Of a stretch of DNA of 64,000 nucleotides, positions 55,213 to 63,026 are shown piece by piece. Location of the stretch: assembly GCF_029689925.1 (NCBI RefSeq), contig NZ_CP121445.1, forward strand, positions 1,605,001 to 1,669,000, given 5' to 3'. Position 1 is the stretch's first letter, and every line of letters begins with the position of its first letter. The notes beneath the pieces were generated by a model. It was given only the letters and a program-made list of their open reading frames with translations. It did no database searches and was not told the origin of the DNA. The translations under genes and the position numbers were made by a program. This DNA is from Anaerocolumna sp. AGMB13025. GTDB lineage: Bacteria; Bacillota; Clostridia; Lachnospirales; Lachnospiraceae.

Positions 55213-56796
55213 ATGAAACGTTATGATCTGATTATAGTAGGAGCAGGTCCGTCAGGATTGTCTGCTGCAATTGAAGCAGCAAAAAGAGGGCTTAAGGTTA
55301 TTGTATTTGATGAAAATGCAAAGCCCGGCGGACAGCTCTTTAAACAAATTCATAAATTCTTTGGTTCGAAAGAGCATAAGGCGAAAATCAGGGGATTTCG
55401 GATTGGAGAAGATTTACTAAAAGAAGCGAATGAACTAGGGGTGTCGGTATTACTAAATGCTACTGTAGTTGGTTTATATCTGGATAAGGAAATCACGGTA
55501 CGAATAGAGGATGAAATCAGGCATTATAAAGGGGATACCATAATTGTTGCCACTGGAGCTACCGAAAACATGGTTACTTTTGAGGGCTGGACCCTGCCGG
55601 GAGTCATGGGAGCCGGTGCTGCCCAGACTATGATGAACCTTCATGGGGTGAAACCTGGTGAGAGAGTGCTGATGCTTGGGAGCGGAAACGTCGGCTTGGT
55701 AGTAAGCTACCAGTTAATGCAGGCAGGCTGTGAGGTGGTAGCCCTTGTAGATGCAGCGCCAAGAATTGGCGGTTATGGTGTCCATGCTGCTAAGCTTACA
55801 AGATGCGGAGTCCCTTTTTATCTTTCTCACACCATAGTAAAAGCAGAGGGAGAAGAAGGGGTAACAGGGGTTACCATCGCAGAAGTGGATGGAACCTGGA
55901 AGCTTATACCCGGAACGGAGAAACAGTTTGATGTGGATACCATCTGTCTGGCAGTTGGACTCTCTCCTATGTCTCAGCTCCTTACAATGGCTGGTTGTAT
56001 TATGAAGGATACTCCCTTAGGTTATGTTCCTGAATGTGATAAGTTCGGAGGTACCAGTGTCCCGGGATTATATGTAGCAGGTGATGTCTCTGGTATTGAG
56101 GAAGCAAGTTCGGCTATGATAGAAGGACGGATTGCAGGTATTGCAGCAGCATGTTTTTTGGGCTTCATAGATGAAGAAGAAAGAACCGAAGAGACCGATA
56201 AACTGGAGGAGGCTTTAGAGAGTCTGAGAGAAGGAATGTTTGCTCCTAAGAATCGGGGAAAGGTTATAGATAAGACAGAGGAAGGAATTTTAGTTTCAGA
56301 AAATCTATTAAAAAAAGGTTATATAAAAGAGGATGAAATGGAACGTTTTCCTGGAGGTTTAAAAGGAAAGGGTATCCATCCGGTCATTGAATGTACCCAG
56401 AATATCCCTTGTAACCCCTGTCAGGAAGCCTGTCCCAGAAAATGTATCCGGATAGGTGAGAAAATCACGGCATTGCCTGCCGTTGATATAGAAATGAACT
56501 GCAGCGGCTGTGGAATGTGCGTAGCTTCCTGTTCCGGTCAGGCAATTTTCTTAGTTAACGAGGATATTGATAAAGACTATGCGTTTATAACTCTACCCTA
56601 TGAATTTCTTCCCTTACCGGTAAAGGGCGAAAGCGGAAAGGCACTGGACCGAAGCGGGCAGGAGGTTTGTCTTGCAGAGGTGGCAGAGGTAAAATCCCTG
56701 AAAGCCTTTGACCAGACCCACCTGTTAACCATGAAGGTTCCAAAGGAGATGGCTATGAAAGCCAGATTCTTCTTAAGACAGGGGGTGAAGGCATGA
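55213..56796 (+). CDS. FAD-dependent oxidoreductase subunit with ferredoxin-like domain
   Basis: This 527-residue protein has an N-terminal FAD-binding motif (DLIIVGAGPSGLSAAIEAAKRG), a central NAD-type Rossmann fold (GERVLMLGSGNVGLVVSYQLM), GLYVAGDVSGIEEASSAMIEG, and a C-terminal cysteine-rich region (CNPCQEACPRKCIRIG, CSGCGMCVASCSGQAIF) that can hold one or two 4Fe-4S clusters. This is the alpha-like subunit of HcnB/opine-oxidase/D-hydroxyproline-dehydrogenase complexes, with an added ferredoxin domain suited to anaerobic electron transfer. It overlaps the next gene by four bases. Confidence 0.85.
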   Translation: MKRYDLIIVGAGPSGLSAAIEAAKRGLKVIVFDENAKPGGQLFKQIHKFFGSKEHKAKIRGFRIGEDLLKEANELGVSVLLNATVVGLYLDKEITVRIEDEIRHYKGDTIIVATGATENMVTFEGWTLPGVMGAGAAQTMMNLHGVKPGERVLMLGSGNVGLVVSYQLMQAGCEVVALVDAAPRIGGYGVHAAKLTRCGVPFYLSHTIVKAEGEEGVTGVTIAEVDGTWKLIPGTEKQFDVDTICLAVGLSPMSQLLTMAGCIMKDTPLGYVPECDKFGGTSVPGLYVAGDVSGIEEASSAMIEGRIAGIAAACFLGFIDEEERTEETDKLEEALESLREGMFAPKNRGKVIDKTEEGILVSENLLKKGYIKEDEMERFPGGLKGKGIHPVIECTQNIPCNPCQEACPRKCIRIGEKITALPAVDIEMNCSGCGMCVASCSGQAIFLVNEDIDKDYAFITLPYEFLPLPVKGESGKALDRSGQEVCLAEVAEVKSLKAFDQTHLLTMKVPKEMAMKARFFLRQGVKA

Positions 56797-57128
56797 GCAG
56801 CAGAAAAGACAGATTGGAGCCGTTAAAGGACTTCGTACCTCAGGAGGATGATGGGATTATCATCTGCCGCTGCGAAGAGGTAACAAAGGGTGAAATCCGG
56901 CGGGCGGTCCATGACGGTATGTATACACTGACAGAAGTCCGCAGATATTTAAGAACCGGTATGGGGCTCTGCCAGGGACAGACCTGCGGGAAGCTGGTAA
57001 AGGGTATTATAGCAAGAGAATTAGCCCTGTCACCTTTAGAATTAGAACCTGCAATGTCAAGAGCTCCTATGAGACCAGTTGAGATGATTGTTTTAGGTAA
57101 TGAAGAGAAGGAGGAGAGAGGCTTATGA
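56793..57128 (+). CDS. BFD-like 2Fe-2S subunit
   Basis: This 111-residue protein carries a BFD-like [2Fe-2S] domain: IICRCEEVTKGEIRRAVHDGMYTLTEVRRYLRTGMGLCQGQTCGKLV, with cysteines in C-x-C...C-x4-C spacing. In related dehydrogenases this module is fused to the FAD subunit; here it is a separate gene overlapping both neighbours (ATGA junctions), so the subunits are translated together. Confidence 0.85.
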   Translation: MSSRKDRLEPLKDFVPQEDDGIIICRCEEVTKGEIRRAVHDGMYTLTEVRRYLRTGMGLCQGQTCGKLVKGIIARELALSPLELEPAMSRAPMRPVEMIVLGNEEKEERGL

Positions 57129-58252
57129 GTAATCATGCAGAGGTTATTATCATCGGTGGCGGAGTTATTGGTAATGCTGCAGCCTATTATCTTGCCAAAA
57201 AAGGCTGTTCTGTCATTGTCCTTGAAAAAGAAGACTCTCTGGGGAATGGCGGTTCCAGCAGAAACGGCGGAGGTGTCAGACAATCCGGCAGAGATAAGAG
57301 AGAATTGCCCCTGGCTATGTATGGAGTAAAGAACCTATGGCCTACCCTATCCGAAGAACTGGAGATGGATGTGGAATATTACCAGAAAGGTAATCTGCGT
57401 CTGGGAAAGACCAAGGAGCATATAAAGATTTTAGAAGGCTTGACAGAAAGAGCTGTAGCCAGTGGTCTTGATGTTACCATGATAGACGATAAGCAGGCAA
57501 GGGAAATCTGTCCTTACCTGTCGGAGGAAGTCATAGGAGCCAGTTGGTGCCCTACAGACGGTCATGCCAATCCAATGCTGACAACGCTGGCTTATTACAG
57601 GAAAGCAAGACAGTTAGGAGTCAGATTTATTACTGGTGAAGAAGTAAAAGAAATCAGAAAGATAAAGGGAAAAGCCAGGCAGGTAGTAACGGCAGAGGCA
57701 GTCTATGAAGGGGATACGATTATACTGGCAGCAGGATATGAGAGCCGGAAACTGGCAGGAACCATCGGCATAGACGTACCCATCAGTAAGGCTTTGCTGG
57801 AAGTTTTGGTTACGGAAGCACAACCTCCTATGTTTTATCAGATGTTAGGAACTGCCATGGCTGACTTTTATGGTCACCAAAGTACTCACGGTTCCTTTGT
57901 CTTTGGCGGGTCGTCAGGATTTGAAGATGTGAATAAGGATAATGGTACCCCCGTTACCAACAGCCTGACCGCTTCTTGTATCTGCAGAGGTATCATGAAA
58001 TATTTTCCCTGTCTTTCCGAAGCTAAAATTGTACGTACCTGGGGCGGCTGGATTGATGTCTGCGCGGATCATGTGCCGGTAATCAGTCAGGTAGAGGAAG
58101 TTCCAGGTCTGATTCTGGCCTGCGGTTTTACCGGTCACGGCTTTGGCATTTCCCCCACAGCAGGCTTGCTGTTATCCCAAATGGCGGTGGGAGAAGAAAC
58201 CGCACTGAATATAAAGGATTTTAGGTACGATAGATTCCAGGCAAAAATCTGA
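57125..58252 (+). CDS. DAO-type FAD-dependent amino-acid/amine dehydrogenase subunit
   Basis: This 375-residue protein of the D-amino-acid-oxidase/glycine-oxidase fold has EVIIIGGGVIGNAAAYYLAKKGCSVIVLEK, SSRNGGGVRQSGRD, and a C-terminal GLILACGFTGHGFGISPTAGLLLSQM. It is the probable catalytic subunit that oxidises the substrate amine or imino acid and hands electrons to the Fe-S/FAD partners. The substrate (proline, hydroxyproline, sarcosine, an opine or an aromatic amine) cannot be fixed from sequence alone. Confidence 0.85.
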   Translation: MSNHAEVIIIGGGVIGNAAAYYLAKKGCSVIVLEKEDSLGNGGSSRNGGGVRQSGRDKRELPLAMYGVKNLWPTLSEELEMDVEYYQKGNLRLGKTKEHIKILEGLTERAVASGLDVTMIDDKQAREICPYLSEEVIGASWCPTDGHANPMLTTLAYYRKARQLGVRFITGEEVKEIRKIKGKARQVVTAEAVYEGDTIILAAGYESRKLAGTIGIDVPISKALLEVLVTEAQPPMFYQMLGTAMADFYGHQSTHGSFVFGGSSGFEDVNKDNGTPVTNSLTASCICRGIMKYFPCLSEAKIVRTWGGWIDVCADHVPVISQVEEVPGLILACGFTGHGFGISPTAGLLLSQMAVGEETALNIKDFRYDRFQAKI

Positions 58253-58253
58253 C

Positions 58254-58297
58254 AGTTCCGATTTTTACAATTAAAACAGATATGGATAAGTTATAAT
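58254..58297 (+). promoter_or_regulatory. Activator-type promoter of the permease gene, copy 2 of a shared motif
   Basis: AGTTCCGATTTTTACAAT (58254-58271) precedes TATAAT (58292-58297), with the same 22-bp spacing after TTTACA as at 52978-53011, tying permease expression to that of the oxidation operon. Confidence 0.7.
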
Positions 58298-58337
58298 AAC
58301 TTTATTATTTAAGTAACAGCCGCCGAGGGGTAAATGT

Positions 58338-58380
58338 TATCTGGCAGGTAAAAGATATCTGACAGGTAGAAAATATCTGG
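58338..58380 (+). repeat. 18-bp direct repeats in the permease leader
   Basis: TATCTGGCAGGTAAAAGA (58338-58355), TATCTGACAGGTAGAAAA (58356-58373) and a partial TATCTGG lie in the untranslated leader, between the promoter and the terminator at 58431. Confidence 0.8.
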
Positions 58381-58430
58381 CCGCACGAAATGAAAAGAAT
58401 ATAATATTACCGGTGCCATACCGGTTTGAC

Positions 58431-58465
58431 AAAGGTGTCTTGCATATGCCAAGATGCCTTTTTGG
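58431..58465 (+). terminator. Leader terminator (attenuator) before the permease gene
   Basis: AAAGGTGTCTTG (58431-58442) pairs with CAAGATGCCTTT (58450-58461), followed by TTTTGG. An ACCGGT pair (58409-58414/58420-58425) lies just upstream. Placement between promoter and gene parallels the operon leader at 53028. Confidence 0.7.
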
Positions 58466-58519
58466 CTTGCATCAGTTAGAGTCTGGTGGTCACAGCTCTT
58501 ATGAAGAAAGGAGAATTTT

Positions 58520-59929
58520 ATGACAGAGAAAAAGTTAGGACTTGGAAGTGCCATATCCGTATGCGTAGGACTAATTGTAGCAACAACCTGCCTCTTATCC
58601 TTAGGGTTAGGAACAGGTCTGGCAGGAAGAGGATTTATCATAGCTATGGCTATCGTTGTTGGTTTAAATATTTTACTTGCTCTATCCTTTAATGAACTGC
58701 ATGGTTTAATGCCTGAGGTGGAAGGAGGTCTCGGACAATATACCCTAGCTGGGTTAGGACCAGTGCCGTCTATCGTCTCCAACCTGTCAGCATATGTTAT
58801 AACAAATATCCTGGCCGGTTCTGTTGAAATGGCTATGTGCGGCATAGTACTTCAGAACACATTTTTCCCTCAGATACCAGCTGTAATAATCAGTCTGTTT
58901 GTTTTAGCATTCCTTGTGGTAGTAAATTACTTTGGTGTTGATATATTTGCTAAATTTCAGAATATAGTAGTTGTATTACTCATTGGTTCCCTGGTATTAA
59001 TGGGTATCATCAGTGCATTTAAATTAGGAACTGGTGCGGTGGTGGAAGCTTCTGCCCAGACAGCTCCGGTGGTTACTGGTTTCTCAGGGATCATATCCCT
59101 TCTGGCATTAGCTTTTTGGATGTTTATTGGTATCGAGTTCGTGATACCCATATCAAAGAACTTGAAAAATCCGAAAAGAGATGTTCCGCTTGCTATGATA
59201 CTGGGAGTTCTTTTATTATTCGTGGTTCAGACTTTATTAAGCACTGGAATGTTTAATTACGTAACCCTTAAAGAACTGTCAAGTTCAGATATGCCCCATA
59301 TGGTATTTGCTGAAAACTTACTTGGGAAAGCAGGAGCCAAATGGATGGGGATTATAACCATCCTTGCCGGTGTCAGTACGATTAATACCGTACTTGGAAG
59401 TGTAACCAGAATTTTAAGCGGAATGGCAGATGCACAGATGATGCCGGGATTCTTTAATAAAAAGAACCCGAAAGGAACACCGATAGCAGGACTTGTATTC
59501 ATGAGCGGTATCATTGCAGTGATATTAATAACTGGTTTTGCAACAAGTTCCGGTCTCACCAACCTTCTTTTAGCAGCATCCTGTTTCTGGCTTACGTCTT
59601 ATATTATGGTAAATATAACAGTGCTGGTGTTAAGGAAAAGGTATCCGAAGGCACCTGGTCGGAATAATAAGCTTACATTATTAGGAATCCCTCAGATACT
59701 ATGCATAGCCGGAGATGTATTTATGATTTGGAATATTGCAGAAGGAGAAGCCAGAATTTTTATCTATAAGATATTCTTTGTATTACTGGTAATCTTATTT
59801 GGATTTGCGCTTATATGGGTTAAGGTAATTAAGAAAGCGCCGGCCTTTAAGAGTGCGACGTTAGAGGAAATCAATCATGTCAAACTGGAAGAAGCACCGA
59901 ATATGATTAAAAATCTGGAAGGTGTTTAA
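58520..59929 (+). CDS. APC-family amino acid permease
   Basis: This 469-residue membrane protein has about twelve helices and an APC-type N-terminus (KLGLGSAISVCVGLIVATTCLLSLGLGTGLAGRGF), an intracellular stretch PISKNLKNPKRDVPLAMILG, and TINTVLGSVTRILSGMADAQMMPGFFNKKNPKGTPIAG. It imports an amino acid or amine, almost certainly the substrate of the adjacent oxidation operon given the shared promoter motif. AAAGGAG precedes the start. Confidence 0.85.
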   Translation: MTEKKLGLGSAISVCVGLIVATTCLLSLGLGTGLAGRGFIIAMAIVVGLNILLALSFNELHGLMPEVEGGLGQYTLAGLGPVPSIVSNLSAYVITNILAGSVEMAMCGIVLQNTFFPQIPAVIISLFVLAFLVVVNYFGVDIFAKFQNIVVVLLIGSLVLMGIISAFKLGTGAVVEASAQTAPVVTGFSGIISLLALAFWMFIGIEFVIPISKNLKNPKRDVPLAMILGVLLLFVVQTLLSTGMFNYVTLKELSSSDMPHMVFAENLLGKAGAKWMGIITILAGVSTINTVLGSVTRILSGMADAQMMPGFFNKKNPKGTPIAGLVFMSGIIAVILITGFATSSGLTNLLLAASCFWLTSYIMVNITVLVLRKRYPKAPGRNNKLTLLGIPQILCIAGDVFMIWNIAEGEARIFIYKIFFVLLVILFGFALIWVKVIKKAPAFKSATLEEINHVKLEEAPNMIKNLEGV

Positions 59930-59950
59930 ACTGGAAGATATAATATTTCC

Positions 59951-59979
59951 TTGCAGTTGTGGTATCAGTATGGTATTAT
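59951..59979 (+). promoter_or_regulatory. Promoter of the hflX leader transcript
   Basis: TTGCAG (59951-59956) and TATTAT (59974-59979) are 17 bp apart; the predicted start near 59986 lies just before the leader-peptide ribosome site. Confidence 0.6.
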
Positions 59980-60013
59980 GAGTATAACTTTAGGATTGGA
60001 GGGTTGCTTAAAA

Positions 60014-60061
60014 ATGGGAATTTTTTGGATTAAATTTCGTCTTGGAGCGATATGTGAATAA
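60014..60061 (+). CDS. Leader peptide (15 residues) upstream of hflX
   Basis: MGIFWIKFRLGAICE is encoded behind GGAGGG (59998-60003) and a 17-bp-spaced promoter, followed 100 bases later by a terminator. The first four residues match those of the ErmC leader as I remember it, but that may be chance. HflX splits stalled ribosomes, and a listerial homologue (HflXr) is induced by antibiotics through leader attenuation, so a stalling peptide here is coherent. Confidence 0.5.
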   Translation: MGIFWIKFRLGAICE

Positions 60062-60160
60062 TTTCATAATGCTAAAACACTCTGCTAATGCAGGGTAAAC
60101 GGGATTGGTCTGCCTATTTTTAAGAAAACCTTTTTGAACGAATCAAAATGAATGATATGG

Positions 60161-60191
60161 ATAAAAGGAGGGAGGTTCTGCCCTCTTTTTT
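60161..60191 (+). terminator. Attenuator terminator in the hflX leader
   Basis: AAAAGGAGGG pairs with CCCTCTTTTTT (about 60162-60191) around a short loop, over 300 bases before hflX. A CTGC/GCAG hairpin near 60082-60093 lies between the leader peptide and this terminator. The remaining 60192-60497 has no supportable gene; a 111-codon frame begins inside the terminator region. Confidence 0.6.
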
Positions 60192-60497
60192 CTATATCTT
60201 TTATTTATTTTACGAGGAAAGTTCTCTGAACTTATCTCTTAAAATAAAGAGCACCTTAAGCAGAATACGCATTAAATTTAAGTGGAAAGTGTCACTGATG
60301 TGGCAGCGCGTCTATGCTAAAACCTGGCAGGTTATGATGCTTGTTCTTTTACAGAAAATTATTTTGAATTTACTAGGCAATAAAAGCCTCTGCTATAGGA
60401 ATAAAAAGGGCATTTATAGTAAAAAGTGGGCTGATATTCTCCGTTTATCTTTTGCAGGCAGAAGTCTGTTTACCAAATTTTAAATGGAGGATATTAT

Positions 60498-61781
60498 ATG
60501 GAACAAAGACAAAAAGCGATACTCTTAGGAGCTAATTTAAACAATAATGCAGATTTTAATAATTCAATGGAGGAACTATGTAATCTGGCTAAAGCCTGCG
60601 ATATTGAAACGGTAGGGGAAATGAGCCAGAACCTGTCAAGAATTAATCCTATACATTATTTTGGCAGAGGCAAGTTAGAGGAGGTTTTAGAATTTGTCAA
60701 AGAAAGAGAAGCAGATCTTGTAATCTTTAATGACGAATTATCTCCCTCACAGGTCCGCAATCTGGAAGAAGTCTTAAAATGCCGGGTAATAGACCGGACG
60801 GTTTTGATTCTGGATATCTTTGCAAATAGGGCAAAAACCAAAGAAGCGCAGCTTCAGGTAGAGATTGCCAGACTTCAGTATATGCTGCCCAGATTAGCCG
60901 GTGCCAGTGATGCGCTGGGACGTCAGGGAGGAGGTTCCGGTCTTAGAAATAAAGGGACCGGTGAAAAGAAGCTGGAGCTGGATCACAGAAAATTAGAGGA
61001 CAGAATCAGCGCCCTGAATAAAGAACTGGAAGTTTTAGTAGCGCAGCGTCAAAACCAGCGCAAACGCCGTAAAAAGAATGAGGTTCCGGTTATTGCACTA
61101 GTAGGATATACCAATGCGGGAAAGTCTACCATTATGAATACCATGTTGGGAATGTACCATTCTGATATGGAAAAGCAGGTATTTGAAAAGGATATGCTGT
61201 TTGCGACCCTGGAGACTTCCGTAAGAAACATCAGTCTGCCGGATCATAAATCCTTTTTATTAACAGATACCGTAGGGTTTATCAGTAAACTGCCCCATCA
61301 TCTGGTAAAAGCATTCCGTTCCACGTTAGAAGAAGTTGCAGAGGCAGATTTGCTCCTGCATGTGGTGGATTACTCCAATCCCAATTATAAAAGGCAGATT
61401 GAGGTTACGAAAGAAACCTTGAAAGAACTCGGGGCTGACAACATCCCGGAAATATATGCTTATAATAAGATTGACTTACGGCTATCTGAAGATAACAGTG
61501 AAAAGGATAAGCCTGAGGCAGAGACAGATAATATAATTATGATATCTGCCAAGAAAAAGCTTGGTATGGAGCAATTGACAGACAGGATAAAGGAACAGGT
61601 ATTTAAAGATTATGTAGAACTGGAAATGCTGATACCCTATGATAAGGGAAATGTGGTAGCTTATTTCAATGAACACGCAGCTATAAAATCCACCAAGTAT
61701 GAAGCCGATGGCATATGGATTACTTTGGAGTGTAAAAAAGCCGATTACGAGAAGTTTAAACAGTATGAGAAAGTAAAATAA
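60498..61781 (+). CDS. hflX: GTPase HflX
   Basis: This 427-residue GTPase has the HflX N-terminal glycine-rich domain (GRGKLEEVLEFV, VIFNDELSPSQVRNLEE), a linker with LPRLAGASDALGRQGGGSGLRNKGTGEKKLE, G1 at residues 203-211 (GYTNAGKST), G3 DTVGF, G4 NKID, and G5 SAKK. It binds the 50S subunit and rescues or splits stalled ribosomes, for example after heat or antibiotic stress. TGGAGG precedes the ATG. A promoter, leader peptide and terminator upstream indicate attenuation control. A strong terminator follows. Confidence 0.92.
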   Translation: MEQRQKAILLGANLNNNADFNNSMEELCNLAKACDIETVGEMSQNLSRINPIHYFGRGKLEEVLEFVKEREADLVIFNDELSPSQVRNLEEVLKCRVIDRTVLILDIFANRAKTKEAQLQVEIARLQYMLPRLAGASDALGRQGGGSGLRNKGTGEKKLELDHRKLEDRISALNKELEVLVAQRQNQRKRRKKNEVPVIALVGYTNAGKSTIMNTMLGMYHSDMEKQVFEKDMLFATLETSVRNISLPDHKSFLLTDTVGFISKLPHHLVKAFRSTLEEVAEADLLLHVVDYSNPNYKRQIEVTKETLKELGADNIPEIYAYNKIDLRLSEDNSEKDKPEAETDNIIMISAKKKLGMEQLTDRIKEQVFKDYVELEMLIPYDKGNVVAYFNEHAAIKSTKYEADGIWITLECKKADYEKFKQYEKVK

Positions 61782-61798
61782 AAACAAGTATAAATACG

Positions 61799-61834
61799 GA
61801 CTTACCTATAGCCAAAGCTATGGGTAGGTCTTTT
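61799..61834 (+). terminator. Terminator after hflX
   Basis: GACTTACCTATAGC (61799-61812) pairs along 14 bp, with two or three G-T pairs, with GCTATGGGTAGGTC (61817-61830); TTTT follows. Confidence 0.85.
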
Positions 61835-61944
61835 CAAAACGGATTACCATTACTTATCTAATTTATTACAGGGTAGAAAGTAAGAAATAACAGTGGTATA
61901 ATTATCCTGGTAAAGATGAACCTTATTAAAAAAGGGAGCAACGG

Positions 61945-62871
61945 ATGAATTTTTTGGAAAGTTATGAAAATAATAAGATATTATTAATGGAAGGCGCAGT
62001 CGGAGAACGGCTGAAACATGAATACTTCCTGGATTTAGACGAGCCGGTGGCATTAGCTGGTCATATATACAAGGAACAGTCCAGAAGTGCCTTAAAAGAG
62101 ATATACAGTCAGTATATTAAAACTGGTGTAAAATTCGGATATCCGGTTATGTTAACCACACCTACCAGGAGAGCAAATAGGGAACGGGTAGGAAGTTCAG
62201 CATATAGTGCGGATATTATTAAAGATAATGTTGCTTTTATGCGGCATTTAAGTGAGGAATATTCCCATCCGGTATTGATTGGCGGTTTGATGGGTTGTAA
62301 AGGGGACGCCTATAAGGCAACGGAGCAATTAAGTACCAGGGACGCACATAACTTTCATTCCTGGCAGGCAGAATTATTTAAAGCGGCAAAAGCAGATTAT
62401 CTATTTGCAGGTATTATGCCTGCATTGCCGGAGGCGGTTGGTATGGCAAATGCCATGGAGGATACAGGGTTACCTTATATCATTAGTTTTATGATTCGGG
62501 AAAATGGAAGATTAATCGATGGGACTGCCATCTCTGAGGCCATTAAAATAATTGACAGTGAGACAGTACGTAAACCAGTCTGTTATATGACGAACTGTGT
62601 CCATCCATTTATTTTAGATAAAGCGCTGTCACAGACCTTTAATCAGACAGCGGTTGTAAGGGAACGTTTTATGGGAATTCAGGCTAACGCATCACCAATG
62701 ACACCGGAGGAGTTAGAAGGCGGCGGTGATATTATTGTTTCTGACCCGGTGGAATTGTCAGCGGGAATGATTAAGCTTTGTAAGGAATATAAGTTTAAAA
62801 TACTAGGAGGCTGCTGTGGAACGGATCAATGTTATATGGATGCCATAGCAGAGAGACTTATGGAGATTTAG
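61945..62871 (+). CDS. Homocysteine S-methyltransferase family protein
   Basis: This 308-residue protein has an N-terminal LLMEGAVGERLKHEYFLDLD and two zinc-ligand regions: MTNCVHPFI and LGGCCGTDQCYM. It would transfer a methyl group from S-methylmethionine, a betaine or another donor to homocysteine or a related thiol. It is shorter than MetH and has no B12 domain. AAAGGGAG precedes the start, and a terminator from hflX separates the two genes. The methyl donor is not defined. Confidence 0.8.
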   Translation: MNFLESYENNKILLMEGAVGERLKHEYFLDLDEPVALAGHIYKEQSRSALKEIYSQYIKTGVKFGYPVMLTTPTRRANRERVGSSAYSADIIKDNVAFMRHLSEEYSHPVLIGGLMGCKGDAYKATEQLSTRDAHNFHSWQAELFKAAKADYLFAGIMPALPEAVGMANAMEDTGLPYIISFMIRENGRLIDGTAISEAIKIIDSETVRKPVCYMTNCVHPFILDKALSQTFNQTAVVRERFMGIQANASPMTPEELEGGGDIIVSDPVELSAGMIKLCKEYKFKILGGCCGTDQCYMDAIAERLMEI

Positions 62872-63026
62872 CTATGATACTTATATTAGATTGATAAACC
62901 ATATTGTATTGATACTTCACATTGCATAGTTACATCATATTGCATATAAAACAAGATTTCAGTGAACAGAGAAAGGAATTGTAATGAGTGGGAACTAATA
63001 AAGGACTCATTAAATAAGGTAGACCT

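Noticed and set aside
60148..60483. 111-codon frame before hflX
   Set aside because: Its start lies just before the leader terminator and its first codons run through that hairpin, there is no good ribosome site, and composition is unlike the neighbours. Better explained as hflX leader.
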